Assembly: GCA_963764215.1 (NCBI GenBank)
Contig: CAVXRS010000006.1
Span: 248,001 to 312,000, forward strand
Length of the DNA: 64,000 nucleotides
Origin: JAFDWI01 sp963764215
Lineage (GTDB): Bacteria; Actinomycetota; Acidimicrobiia; Acidimicrobiales; Iamiaceae
Direction: 5' to 3'
The notes under the pieces were generated by a model. The model saw only the letters and a program-made list of their open reading frames with translations, did no database searches and had not been told where the DNA came from. The translations under genes were made by a program, and so were the position numbers. This document shows positions 30,450-40,092 of the stretch, in pieces (position 1 is the stretch's first letter; the number at the start of each line of letters is the position of its first letter).

Positions 30450-31843
30450 ATGTCGATCGACACCGCGGAAATCACGAATCCCTACCTGACCGGCGGCAAC
30501 GCTCCCGTCTCCGACGAACTCGACGTCGCTGATCTCACCGTGCACGGCACCATTCCCGAAGCGCTTGCAGGGCGCCTATCTGCGCAATGGTCCCAACCCG
30601 CAGTTCACCCCGCTCGGCCGCTACCACCTCTTCGACGGTGACGGCATGATCCACGCAGTCACGATCGCCGACGGCCGCGCCTCGTATCGCAACCGCTGGA
30701 TCGAATCGGCCGGGCTGCTCGCCGAACGCCGCGCCGGGCGGGCCCTGTTCGGTGGGCTGAGCGAGTTCCGCCAGCCCGACCCCGACGTGGTCGCCGAGGT
30801 CGGGCTGATGAAGAACACCTCGAACACCCACATCGTGCGCCACGCGGGCACCTTGCTGTCGCTGATGGAAGCGGCCCGTCCGGTGGAGCTCACCGGACAG
30901 CTCGCCACCGTCGGGGAATACGACTTCGACGGTCGACTCGCCGGGTCGATGACGGCCCATCCCAAGATCGACCCCACCACCGGCGAGATGATCTTCTTCG
31001 GGTACAGCCCCCTCCCGCCGTACCTGCGCCTGCACACCGCGGCTGCCGACGGCGAGCTGGTGCACAGCCGCGACATCGCTTTGCCCGCGCCCGTCATGAT
31101 GCACGACTTCGCGGTGTCCGAACGCCGCATCGTGCTGTTCGACCTGCCCGCCGTGTTCGACCTGGAGGCGATGTTCGCCGGGGGTGAGGGGATCCGCTGG
31201 GATCCCTCCAACGGCGCCGCGCATCGGCGTGGTCGACCGACACGCCGAGCAGGCCGAGGTGGCCTGGATCGAGGTCGATCCGTTCTTCATGTTCCACACG
31301 CTCAATGCCTACGACGACGGCGACATCGTGGTGGTCGAAGGGTGCCGTGCGCCGCGGCTGAACGTGAGCTTCGGCGGCGCCGACCTCGCCGAGGTGGTGC
31401 ACCCCAAGCTGCACCGGTGGCGTATCGACACCGTGGCCGGCACCGTCACCGATGAGCCGCTGGACGACCGCCCGGGCGACTTCCCCCGGATCAACGACGA
31501 CTGGGCCGGGTTCGGGACCCGCTACGGCTACGTCGCCCGCGCCCGATCGTGGGCCACCGAGACCGTCGCGTTCGACGGCGTGGTCAAACACGATTTCGCC
31601 TCGGGCACCTCCGAGGTGTTCACCTATTCGCCGACCGCCCTGGCCGGGGAAGCCGCGTTCGCACCGGACCCGACCCGCGACGACGAAGACGCCGGATGGC
31701 TCATGAACTTCGTCTACGAACCGGAAGGTGACCGGAGCGACCTGGTCATCGTCGACGCGCAGGCCCTCGAAGTGGTGGCCCGCATCGAGATGCCTCGCCG
31801 CGTGCCCGCCGGGTTCCACGGCGCCTGGCTCGCGGACCGCTGA
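30450..31843 (+). CDS. Carotenoid cleavage oxygenase (RPE65 family), frameshifted
   Basis: The family N-terminus AYLRNGPNPQFTPLGRYHLF is followed by the four iron-ligand histidines in their usual contexts: TAHPKIDPTTGEM, MMHDFAVSERRIVLFDLP, FFMFHTLNAYDDGD and GFHGAWLADR at the end. Indels near 30565 and 31217 split it. Restored length is about 464 residues. These non-haem iron enzymes cleave a conjugated C=C bond with O2; substrates range from carotenoids and apocarotenoids to lignostilbenes. The next gene is an acyl-CoA ligase, so the cleavage product may be oxidised and activated to a CoA ester. Confidence 0.88.
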
Positions 31844-31874
31844 CGACCGGGTCGAGGATCGGACCGCCTCCGCC

Positions 31875-33437
31875 ATGACCGAACTGCTCCAGAGCCCTCG
31901 CCACCACACGGCCCGGCGACCCGGCGATCGTCGACGATCAGGGCATCGAGACCTGGCAGGAGCTCGACGACCGGGTCGGCCGGCTGATCAACGCGCTGCG
32001 CGACCGGGGGCTCGGCGAAGGCGACGTCGTCGCCCTGATGGCCGGCAATCAACGCGAACAGCTCGAGGTCAGCCTGGCCGGCATGCAGGCCGGTTGGCTG
32101 GTGGTGCCGGTGAACTGGCATCTGGTCGCCGACGAGCTCAGCTACATCCTGAACGACGCCGGTGCGAAGGCGCTCGTCGTCGACGCACGTTGGGCCGACG
32201 TCGGCGCGGCGGCCGCCGCGCAGGCACCCAGGCCTGGTCGCACGCATCGCCATCGGCGGATCATCCGCCCGCGGACTTCGAGGCCTACGACTCGGTGCTC
32301 GGCGCGGCGTCCGATGGATCGCCCTCCGATCTGGTCAAGGGTGGGCCGATGTTCTACACGTCGGGCACCACCGGGTTCCCCAAAGGTGTGCGCGGCGGGC
32401 TCGCCACGACCGGCGGACCGGTGGAGATCTGGCAGCTGATCGCCGCCGGACTCGGCGAGATGATGGAAGTCCCCGCCGAGCATCCCGTCCAACTCGTCTG
32501 CGGCCCGGCCTACCACTCCGCCCAGTGGGTCTACGCGATGGTGCCGCTGCTGTTGGGCGCCACCGTCGTGTTCCAACACCGGTTCGACGCGGCGGAGGTG
32601 CTCGATCTGATCGAGGCGAACCGGGTCACCAACACGCACCTGGTGCCCGCACAGATGGTCCGCCTGCTGCGGCTCCCCGAGGAGCGTCGCGCCGCCTTCG
32701 ACGGTTCCAGCCTCGTCGGCGTCCACCATGGCGCCGCACCGTGTCCGGTGGAGGTGAAGCGGGCCATGATCGACTGGTGGGGTCCGGTGCTCACCGAGTA
32801 CTACGGCGGCACCGAAGGTGGTTTCATCACGAACATCTCGGCGACCGAGTGGCTGGAACGACCGGGCAGCGTCGGCCGGGCGCTGCCGGTCATGGAGGTC
32901 CGGATCCTGGACGAACAGGGCGAACCGGTGCCCACCGGTGCGGTGGGCCAGATCTGGTTCCACAGCCTGATCGGCATGGACTTCGAATACCACAACGCGC
33001 CGGAGAAGACCGCGGCCGCGCACCGTGACACCGGCGCGGGCACCCTGGGCGACGTCGGCTACCTCGACGAGGACGGCTATCTGTTCCTGTCGGACCGGCG
33101 CATCGACATGATCATCTCCGGTGGGGTGAACATCTACCCGGCCGAGATCGAAGGCGTCCTCATCGGCCACGATGCGGTGGCCGATGTGGCCGTGATCGGG
33201 ATTCCCGACACCGAGATGGGCGAACAGGTCCTGGCCGTGGTCGAGCCGGCCCCGGGAACCTTGATCTCACCGGAACTCGAGGCCGCACTCGAAGCGCACT
33301 GTCGGGAGCACCTGGCCGGCTACAAGTGCCCCCGGAGTTGGGAGTTCGCCGACTCGCTCCCCCGCAACGCCGCGGGCAAGCTGTCCAAGCGCATCCTGCG
33401 CGAGCCGTACTGGGCCGACACGGCGCGCAACATCTGA
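31875..33437 (+). CDS. AMP-forming acyl-CoA synthetase (frameshifted)
   Basis: The adenylate-forming signature MFYTSGTTGFPKGVRGGL, motif EYYGGTEGGFITN, the hinge LFLSDRRIDMIISGGVNIYP and the catalytic lysine in RNAAGKLSKRILREP are all present. The N-terminus (ATG 31875) and the part WLVVPVNWHLVADELSYILN are in other frames, with indels near 31895 and 32232. Restored length is about 520 residues. The enzyme activates a carboxylic acid to its CoA thioester through an acyl-AMP. Chain length or ring type cannot be told. It follows the carotenoid oxygenase by 31 bp, as in an operon. Confidence 0.86.
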   Translation: MTELLQSPRHHTARRPGDRRRSGHRDLAGARRPGRPADQRAARPGARRRRRRRPDGRQSTRTARGQPGRHAGRLAGGAGELASGRRRAQLHPERRRCEGARRRRTLGRRRRGGRRAGTQAWSHASPSADHPPADFEAYDSVLGAASDGSPSDLVKGGPMFYTSGTTGFPKGVRGGLATTGGPVEIWQLIAAGLGEMMEVPAEHPVQLVCGPAYHSAQWVYAMVPLLLGATVVFQHRFDAAEVLDLIEANRVTNTHLVPAQMVRLLRLPEERRAAFDGSSLVGVHHGAAPCPVEVKRAMIDWWGPVLTEYYGGTEGGFITNISATEWLERPGSVGRALPVMEVRILDEQGEPVPTGAVGQIWFHSLIGMDFEYHNAPEKTAAAHRDTGAGTLGDVGYLDEDGYLFLSDRRIDMIISGGVNIYPAEIEGVLIGHDAVADVAVIGIPDTEMGEQVLAVVEPAPGTLISPELEAALEAHCREHLAGYKCPRSWEFADSLPRNAAGKLSKRILREPYWADTARNI

Positions 33438-33532
33438 ATCGCCGTCACCGATCCCTTTCCGCCTGGCGTGGTGCTCCCGCGGCATCCACGGCGATGGGCG
33501 GGGGATTCTGAGCGGCGCGCGGTACGCGTCGT

Positions 33533-34676
33533 TCAGGCGCGGGGCAGGCCGAGCATGCGTTCTGCGATGATGTTGCGCAGGATCTGGGTGGTGCCACCCA
33601 TCAGGGTGTAGGCGGGCGCATAGGCGAGGTTGCGGGCCACCCGGGCGGCCAGGTGGTCGACGGCACCGTCGACCGGTTCGAACGCCTGGGCGCCGACACC
33701 CAGCACGTCGCCACAGAAGTTCGCGACGCGTTGTTCGTGTTCGGTGCAGAAGGTCTTGGTCACCGCCGAGTACCCCCGTGGCGTCGGGCCACACACCGCC
33801 CGCAGGATCATCGACCGGCCCACCCGGTAGGCCGACTCGAGGGCGGCGATCCGTTGCCGGACAACCGGGTCGCCCCGGTCGACGTGCGCCAGCACGTCCC
33901 GGTAGAGCCGGTGGTTGCTCACCAACCGGTCGATGCCGCCCCGCTCGTGTTCCATCTGGCGCATCACCTGACGGAAACTGTTGTTCGGGGTGCCGACCAG
34001 ATGATCGCGCGGGCACCCGCACCTCGTCGAAGGTGACCGCGCAGAAGTGCCGGTCGCCGGTCTGATCGACGATCGGCCGCACCTCGACGCCGGGGCTGTG
34101 CATGTCGACGACGAACTCGGACAGCCCTGCGTGGGGTGGCGCATCCGGGTCGGTCCGGGCGACCAGGTAGCACCAGTCGGCATGGGCCGCGCCGCTCGTC
34201 CACACCTTGGCCCCGGACACGACCCAGTCGCCGGCACCCTTCCCGTCCGGGCGGGCCCGGGTGCTGATCGATGCCACGTCGGATCCGGCGTCGGGCTCGC
34301 TCAGCCCGACGCACCACATCGACGTGCCCGCCAGGATCCCCGGCAGCCAACGCTGCTGCTGGCCGGGGGTGGCGAACTCCAGCAACGTCGGGCCGATCTG
34401 CCGGTCGGCGAAGTAGACCGTCGCCAGGGGCGCACCCGCGCCGATGAGCGCCTCGAACACGACGAACCGCTCGAGTGCACTGCGGCCACCGCCTCCCACC
34501 TCGGTCGGCCAGGTCATGCCGATCCAACCGCGCTGGGCGAGCGTGCGGGCGAAGTCGCGGTCGTGGCCGATCAGCCAGCCGTCTTCTCTGGTCCGCCGCC
34601 GGTCGGCACCCCGGCGTCCGATCTCGGCGGCCTCCTCGGCGAGGAGCTGCAGTTCGGGGGCCATGGCGAAGTCCAC
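33533..34676 (-). CDS. Acyl-CoA dehydrogenase (frameshifted)
   Basis: The N-terminal and middle parts (WIGMTWPTEVGGGGRSALER, then WCVGLSEPDAGSDVASISTR) are in one frame. The C-terminal part with the FAD-binding stretch (LAYAPAYTLMGGTTQILRNI) is in another, after an indel near 34015. GTG 34676 or ATG 34664 is the start; restored length is about 380 residues. It oxidises acyl-CoA esters to enoyl-CoA with FAD. It converges on the CoA ligase, so a shared catabolic route is plausible. A giant open frame on this strand linking it to xylA is an artefact. Confidence 0.83.
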
Positions 34677-34723
34677 ACGCAGACTCTGCCAGGTCGGCCG
34701 GGCCCCTCGGCGGTGCGAGCCGG

Positions 34724-36053
34724 CTAGCTGGCTCGCTCGACGTGGCGGTTGACCACGTTCTCCAGCAGCTCCTGTCGACCCGAGACCGGCTCGGGCTCGT
34801 CGGCCTCGGTGGCGTGATCCCGCAGGTCCGCGAGCGACATGGTCCCGTCGGTGATGGAGGTGCCGAGCCCGTCGGCCCAGCGTGCGTACCGGTCCCGGCG
34901 GTGCGCCTCGATGTCGTCGGAGCGGATCATCGAGGCCGCGACCAGCAACGCACGCGCCAAGGTGTCGGCCGCGCCGATGTGCGCATGGAACAGGTCGTCG
35001 CGAGCCGTCGACTGGCGTCGGAGCTTGGTGTCGAAGTTGAACCCCCCACGACCGATGACCACCGCTGCGCACCACCTCGTAGAGCACCAGGGACAGCTCC
35101 TCGACCGAGTTGGGGAACTGGTCGGTGTCCCATCCGTTCTGCTGGTCACCGCGGTTCGCGTCGATCGATCCGAGGACGCCCGCGGCGATCGCGGTGGCGA
35201 CTTCGTGGTGGAAGCTGTGGCCCGCGAGCGTGGCGTGGTTGGCCTCGATGTTCACCTTGATCTCGTCGAGGTCGTGGCGCGCCAGGAACCCTGCCACCGT
35301 TGCCACGTCGAAGTCGTACTGGTGCTTCATCGGTTCGGATGGCTTGGGCTCGATCAGGATGGTGCCGGTGAAACCGATGCGGTGCTTGTGCTCGACCACC
35401 AGGTGCAGAAATCTGGCCAGTTGATCGTGCTCACGGCGGAGATCGGTGTTGAGCAGGGTGTCGTAGCCCTCCCGGCCACCCCACAGCACGTAGTTCTCGC
35501 CCCCGAGCCGATGCGTGGCCTCCAGCGCGTGGCACACCTGCGCCGCGGCGCGGGCGAACACCTCCGGGTCCGGGTTCGTCGCCGCACCGGCCGCGTAGCG
35601 CGGGTGGGAGAACAGGTTGGCGGTTCCCCACAGCAGCCGGACTCCGGTGCGTGCCATGTGCTCGGCGAGGTCGTCGACGAGTGCATCGAAGTTGTGACAG
35701 GTTGCGCGGAAGGTCGCTCCCTCGGGGGCGACGTCGCGGTCGTGGAAGGTGAAGAAGGGAAGTCCCAGCTTCTCGAACAGCTCGAACGCGGCCGCCATCT
35801 TGGCCCTGGCTCCCTCCATCGGGTCGACGGCGGCGGCGTTCCAGGGGCGGTCCAAGGTCCCCTCGCCGAAGATGTCGTTGCCCGGCCAGACGAAGCTGTG
35901 CCAATAGCAGACGGCCATGCGCAGATGGTCGGCCATGGTGCGCCCGAGCACCATGCGATCGGCGTCGTACCAGCGGAAGCTGAACGGGTCGTCGCTCTGC
36001 GGGCCCGCATAGCGGACCGGCTCGACGTCAGGGAAGAACGGCTGCTGTTCCAA
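34724..36053 (-). CDS. xylA: Xylose isomerase, class II-like (frameshifted)
   Basis: The TTG at 36053, with GGAG about 7 nt upstream, starts LEQQPFFPDVEPVRYAG. The stretch MADHLRMAVCYWHSFVWPGN and the metal/active-site segments ENYVLWGGREGYDTLLNTD, ILIEPKPSEPMKHQYDFD and KVNIEANHATLAGH are diagnostic. The long N-terminus fits class II enzymes such as E. coli XylA rather than the shorter class I enzymes of Streptomyces. An indel near 35057 separates the last third (FNFDTKLRRQST onwards). It converts D-xylose to D-xylulose with divalent metal. It overlaps the 3' end of the ROK regulator gene by 26 bp. Confidence 0.92.
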
Positions 36054-37213
36054 TGTCCTGCTCCAGGTTCGAGGATGACTTCCGGGGGGTCCCCGGGTGC
36101 GGTCGGCCGGCGGCGAGTGGCACGAGCGTGGGGTCGGCCAGGATCCCGTCGAGGGCCACCCGGGCGGCGCCGAGCGCCCGTGCGTCCGCGCCCAGTTGGG
36201 CGGGCCGCACCTCGCACGGCCACCGCGTGCCGAGGTCGCCCAGCTCGGTCTGCACCAACTCGGCGAACGCCTCGCCGCGTGATCCGAGGGTTCCCCCGAG
36301 CACGATGGCTTCGGGATCGATGATGCGCACGACGCTGCGGAGGGCCGCGGCGAGCGCCGAGGCGATCTGCTCGTCGCCGGCACCCGAGTCGGCGCCCACC
36401 ACGGTCTCCAGACACCCCCGCGACCCGCAACCACAGAGCCGACCGTCGGGAACCACGGTCACATGGCCGAGCTCGCCCGCAAGCCCGTGGGTGCCCCGGG
36501 CGAGTCGACCGTCGAGGACGATGCCACCGCCGATGCCGATGCCGGCCGAGACGTAGACGAACGACGACAGATCACGTCCTGCGCCCATGCGCTGTTCGGC
36601 CAGCGCCGCCAGGTTGGCCTCGTTGTCGACGCAGCAGGGCGCAAGGGTTGAGAAGTCCGAGCCGCGTGGCGAGGTCACCGGCATCGACCGCGGAAGGGTG
36701 AAGGTTCGGCGCGACGCGCAACGTCCCGGTCACCGGATCGACGGGACCGGGGAGAGCGACCGCGCCACACGGGCAGCTGACACCGGCCGCTCCGGCTTCG
36801 GCCAGCACCCGGGCGGTGAGTTGCCGCGCCCGCCCGAGGACGGTGTCCCAGCGGGTCCGTCGATTGTCGCTCGAGCGGCGCACGGAGGACCGGACCACCC
36901 CGGTGAGGTCCACGACCTCGGCGGCGATGTGGTCGACCTCGATGACGAGCCCGAGTCCGCCGACGAACCCTCCGGAGGGGCCCAGGAGCGTGGCGGGTCG
37001 TCCCACCCCACGCACCCTCGGTGCGGGGAGCTCCTCAACCAGGCCACGGTCGAGCAGATCCGACACCAACTGCGAGACCGTGGCCTTGGTGAGCCCGATC
37101 TCCGGCGCCAGACGGGCACGCGACCGCGGCCCTTCGTCGACCAGTTGCCCGAGCACCGCCGAAAGGTGGTGACGTCGGACGTCGCGCACCCCCAACGCCG
37201 ACTTGCCGCTCAC
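36028..37213 (-). CDS. xylR: ROK-family transcriptional repressor, XylR-like (frameshifted)
   Basis: The winged-helix N-terminus (RARLAPEIGLTKATVSQLVS, then RGVGRPATLL) is followed by a ROK sugar-kinase-like domain: VYVSAGIGIGGGIVLDG, then GELGHVTVVPDGRLCGCGSRGCLE with the zinc-binding cysteines. An indel near 36655 splits the two halves. Restored length is about 394 residues. GTG 37213 overlaps the stop of the GH3 gene (GTGA), and its own end overlaps xylA. It is probably a xylose- or xyloside-responsive repressor of this operon; the dyad at 39393-39417 is its candidate operator. Confidence 0.84.
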
Positions 37214-39393
37214 GCTTGCGCATCCAGGACGACCGCGTTCGGGTCGTGTGCGAACGAGGAGACCTCGAGCGTCACGGCCGCCGGGTCGGGTTCGATCCGG
37301 CGCCGCCGTACCGGGTCCCATCTGGCGAGCGGGGTGAGCGACACGTCCAGCTCGGTCTCGGTCGTCGCACCGGCTGCCACCTCGACGACCGTGAAGCCCA
37401 GCAGATGGAGTGAGCCGGCGCCGTCGGTGCGACGGCCGTAGATCTGGACGACGTGTCGCCCGTCGCGGGTCCCGGTGTTGGCGACCGTGACGCCGAGGCG
37501 CGGGCCGCCCGGGTCGTCGCGGACGACCGTGGCCGATTCGATCGAGTAGGTCGTGTAGGCGAGGCCGAAGCCGTGCGGGTAGGCGGCACCGACCCCGAGC
37601 CGGTCGAGGAGGCGCTGGCCGTGGAACGGTCCGTAGGTGACCGAAGTGGCGTCCCGGTCGAACTGGGGCAGGTGGTCCTCGCTGGTGGGGATAGAGAAGG
37701 GAAGGCGGCCGGACGGGTTGTGGCGGCCCGAGAGGACATCGGCCAGGGCATGGCCGCCTTCCATGCCCGCGTACCACATGATCAACGTGGCCGGGACCTG
37801 GTCACGCCACGGTTCGGCCAGCACGGCACCCGCGGCGACGACCACCACGACGGTGCGCGGGTTCGCCGCGGCCGTGGCGAGAATGATCGCCTCGTCCTCG
37901 GGCCGCAGCCGCAGGGAACGGCGGTCTCCTCCCATGCCTCCCGACATCACCGGCGACGCTTCGGCGGGATCGACGGCGCCGGATCCGGTGGCGAAGAGGT
38001 CGAAGCCGGCAGGCATCGGCGGAAACAGCGCGAGCAGCTCGGGGCGGGTCATCGTTTCGTTGCCCACGTATTCACCTTCGTCCTCGGCGGTGTAGCCGAC
38101 GACGACCACCGCGACGTCGGCATCTCCCGCCACCCGGGCGGCAGCTTCCGGGTCGTCGTCGGTCATCGTCGTCACCGACGCATCGGGAAAGGCTGCACGG
38201 ATCCCTTCGACGGGCGTGACCGTGCTCGGCGGTCGGACCATCGAGGAGCCGTGGTCCCCGAGGTTCGCCGCGCCTCCCAGCCGGCCGATGACCGCGACCG
38301 AGGACAGATCCGCTGAGAGTGGTAACACGGGTGCGCCTGCGACGGGTTCGTTGCGCAACAGCACCATGGCGCGCGCGGCGGCGGTGCGGGCGAGCGCCCG
38401 GTGGTCGTCGTCGGCCATCACGTCGGCGCCGGGGTCGCTCGGGTGCCGGTGGGCGTACGACCGCAACTGGGTCGCCAGCAACCGCACGCCCGACCGTTCG
38501 ACCGACGTCCAGCTCGTCTGGCCGTCTTCGAGCTGTGCCGCGAGGTGCTGGGCACGCTGCTGGGCGAACGGCTCCTCGAGATCCAGACCGGCTTCGAGGG
38601 ATTTCGCACCATCTCGCAGGCCCCACATGAAGTCCGAAGCGGTGAAGCCGTCCCAGCCCCAGAGTTCCCGCAACACGCCGGTGAGCAGATCACGGTTCTG
38701 TCCGGCCCACTCTCCGTTGACCGAGTTGTAGGCAGCCATGACCGCGCTGACGTCCTCGTCGATGACTCGTTTGAAATGCGGCAGGTACACGTCGTGAAGC
38801 GTGGCTTCGTCGACTTGAACGTCGACGGTGAAGCGGGCGTTCTCCATGCTGTTCAGGGCGAAATGCTTGACGCAGGCCATCACGTACCGTTCGGCACCGC
38901 GCGCCAGGGCCGCACCGAGTTCACCCAGGTGGTGGGGATCGTCGCCGTAGGTCTCCTGGATGCGCCCCCAGGCGGGATGACGGGGCAGGTTGACACAGAT
39001 TCCGCCGAAGAAGTTGCCCCCCTGGGCGCGGATCTCACGGCCGATCGCCTCGCCGATCGCTTCTTCGAGCGCGACGTCCCAGGTTGCCCCCCGCGCCATC
39101 GCAACCGGGAACGCTGTCCCTGCGCCGGCCACGCAACCGTGTGGACCGTCGACGAACCGGATGCCCGGAATGCCGAGCCTGGCGACCTCGCCGTGGACGT
39201 AGGGCGTCCGGTTGTAGCCCTCGACCAGCATCGTGCGCAGTCCGGGCCAGAACGGTGTGTCCCCGTCGAGCAGTCCCAGCCGCTCCTGGTCGGTGAGCTG
39301 CTGATAGAGCACGACCGCCTGCTGTTTCGGTGAGCCGCCGGCCCGCACCGACTCGACGGCGTCGTCGAAGGCGGTGCTCGGAGTCTCAGCCAT
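37210..39393 (-). CDS. Glycoside hydrolase family 3 beta-glucosidase/xylosidase
   Basis: An intact 727-residue GH3 enzyme from ATG 39393. The (alpha/beta) domain has the substrate-side motif CVKHFALNSMENARF and the nucleophile region GWDGFTASDFMWGL (aspartate near residue 253). The second domain (MVLLRNEPVAGAPVLPLSAD) and a C-terminal fibronectin-III-like domain (GVTVANTGTRDGRHVVQIY) complete it. No signal peptide is seen, so it acts inside the cell on imported oligosaccharides. Being co-transcribed with xylR and xylA, a beta-xylosidase activity is the best guess. Confidence 0.9.
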   Translation of the reverse strand: MAETPSTAFDDAVESVRAGGSPKQQAVVLYQQLTDQERLGLLDGDTPFWPGLRTMLVEGYNRTPYVHGEVARLGIPGIRFVDGPHGCVAGAGTAFPVAMARGATWDVALEEAIGEAIGREIRAQGGNFFGGICVNLPRHPAWGRIQETYGDDPHHLGELGAALARGAERYVMACVKHFALNSMENARFTVDVQVDEATLHDVYLPHFKRVIDEDVSAVMAAYNSVNGEWAGQNRDLLTGVLRELWGWDGFTASDFMWGLRDGAKSLEAGLDLEEPFAQQRAQHLAAQLEDGQTSWTSVERSGVRLLATQLRSYAHRHPSDPGADVMADDDHRALARTAAARAMVLLRNEPVAGAPVLPLSADLSSVAVIGRLGGAANLGDHGSSMVRPPSTVTPVEGIRAAFPDASVTTMTDDDPEAAARVAGDADVAVVVVGYTAEDEGEYVGNETMTRPELLALFPPMPAGFDLFATGSGAVDPAEASPVMSGGMGGDRRSLRLRPEDEAIILATAAANPRTVVVVVAAGAVLAEPWRDQVPATLIMWYAGMEGGHALADVLSGRHNPSGRLPFSIPTSEDHLPQFDRDATSVTYGPFHGQRLLDRLGVGAAYPHGFGLAYTTYSIESATVVRDDPGGPRLGVTVANTGTRDGRHVVQIYGRRTDGAGSLHLLGFTVVEVAAGATTETELDVSLTPLARWDPVRRRRIEPDPAAVTLEVSSFAHDPNAVVLDAQA

Positions 39394-39417
39394 TCGTTCG
39401 TATGGTAAATGAACTAA
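39393..39417. promoter_or_regulatory. Operator-like dyad at the head of the GH3-xylR-xylA operon
   Basis: On the minus strand TTAGTTC, an 11-bp AT-rich spacer and GAACGAA form an inverted repeat with one mismatch in seven. It abuts the GH3 start codon. The AT-rich character stands out from the GC-rich surroundings. Position and form fit a ROK/XylR-type repressor site, which is inference. Confidence 0.5.
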
Positions 39418-39443
39418 TGCGGATGTCAAGCGGGCCCACTCGT

Positions 39444-39985
39444 AGTCCCCGGATCGACGCCACCGCTCCGCAGATCAGGACGTGCGCAGGTCCAGGCTGT
39501 ACTGCGTCGCCTCCTGGTTCGGACTCGGTGTCGACTCGGCCGATACGAGCAACGTGGCGTTGCCGCGCTTGAAGCGACCTCGCCATGCCGACTGCGATCC
39601 ACTCGTCAACGCGTGAGGCTTCTCAACGACCGTCCAGCCGGCGAGCGCGCGACTGTAGAACTGGACGACCTGGCGGGGGGATGCACGGACGACGGTGAAG
39701 GTCTGCGTGGTCGCGGAGCCGTTGACGTTGGGATGGCCCACCGGAGTCGACCCCGCATACTGGGGCAGGCCGTGAAAGGTGATCGACGCCCGCTTGGCCG
39801 GCGACGTCGTCGAATTCGACGCCGTGGAACTGCCACATCCGGCGCAGGCGGCGACCAGAACGGCTCCCACGGCGACGGCCCGCAGGGCCACCCAGACCGA
39901 CCGGAGGGGCCGGGAAGCACCGTGCTGGGGGAACATTTCCATGTCGAAGGCCTTCCCGCCAGGGCCGACGCCAATCGACAACGCT
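39444..39985. repeat. Direct duplication, copy A (542 bp)
   Basis: This block matches 43177-43718 in the same orientation at a constant offset of 3733 bp, with scattered substitutions and no visible indel. It contains the whole lipoprotein gene at 39475-39942. Similarity ends sharply at both sides. Confidence 0.85.
39475..39942 (-). CDS. Small lipoprotein, duplicated, copy A
   Basis: The ATG at 39942 gives 155 residues, exactly the length of copy B at 43208-43675. The signal VAVGAVLVAACAGC has a lipobox cysteine, then a Ser/Thr linker and a compact domain (VRASPRQVVQFYSRALAGWT, ending ATQYSLDLRTS). The domain resembles small secreted alpha/beta folds but I do not recognise a family. The frame is open further upstream, but the match to copy B weakens there, which supports this start. 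Confidence 0.68.
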   Translation of the reverse strand: MEMFPQHGASRPLRSVWVALRAVAVGAVLVAACAGCGSSTASNSTTSPAKRASITFHGLPQYAGSTPVGHPNVNGSATTQTFTVVRASPRQVVQFYSRALAGWTVVEKPHALTSGSQSAWRGRFKRGNATLLVSAESTPSPNQEATQYSLDLRTS

Positions 39986-40092
39986 CCCAGTACGATCGCT
40001 CCACCACCGGTCCACAAGCGTGCGCGTCGATCTCGGGGTCGTCTGCGAGATACCAATCGCCCGCGAGCATCCGCTCGTAGTTGCTCCGATCG

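Noticed and set aside
27324..30545. A 1073-codon open frame on the minus strand
   Set aside because: It is antisense to aidB, the repair fusion and tetR, shows no domain and is rich in Arg/Gly/Gln, as expected for a GC-rich shadow frame.
33267..36434. A 1055-codon open frame on the minus strand spanning several genes
   Set aside because: It is a chance read-through in GC-rich DNA joining frameshifted pieces of an acyl-CoA dehydrogenase, xylose isomerase and ROK regulator; recognisable domains alternate with low-complexity Arg/Gly/Pro text.
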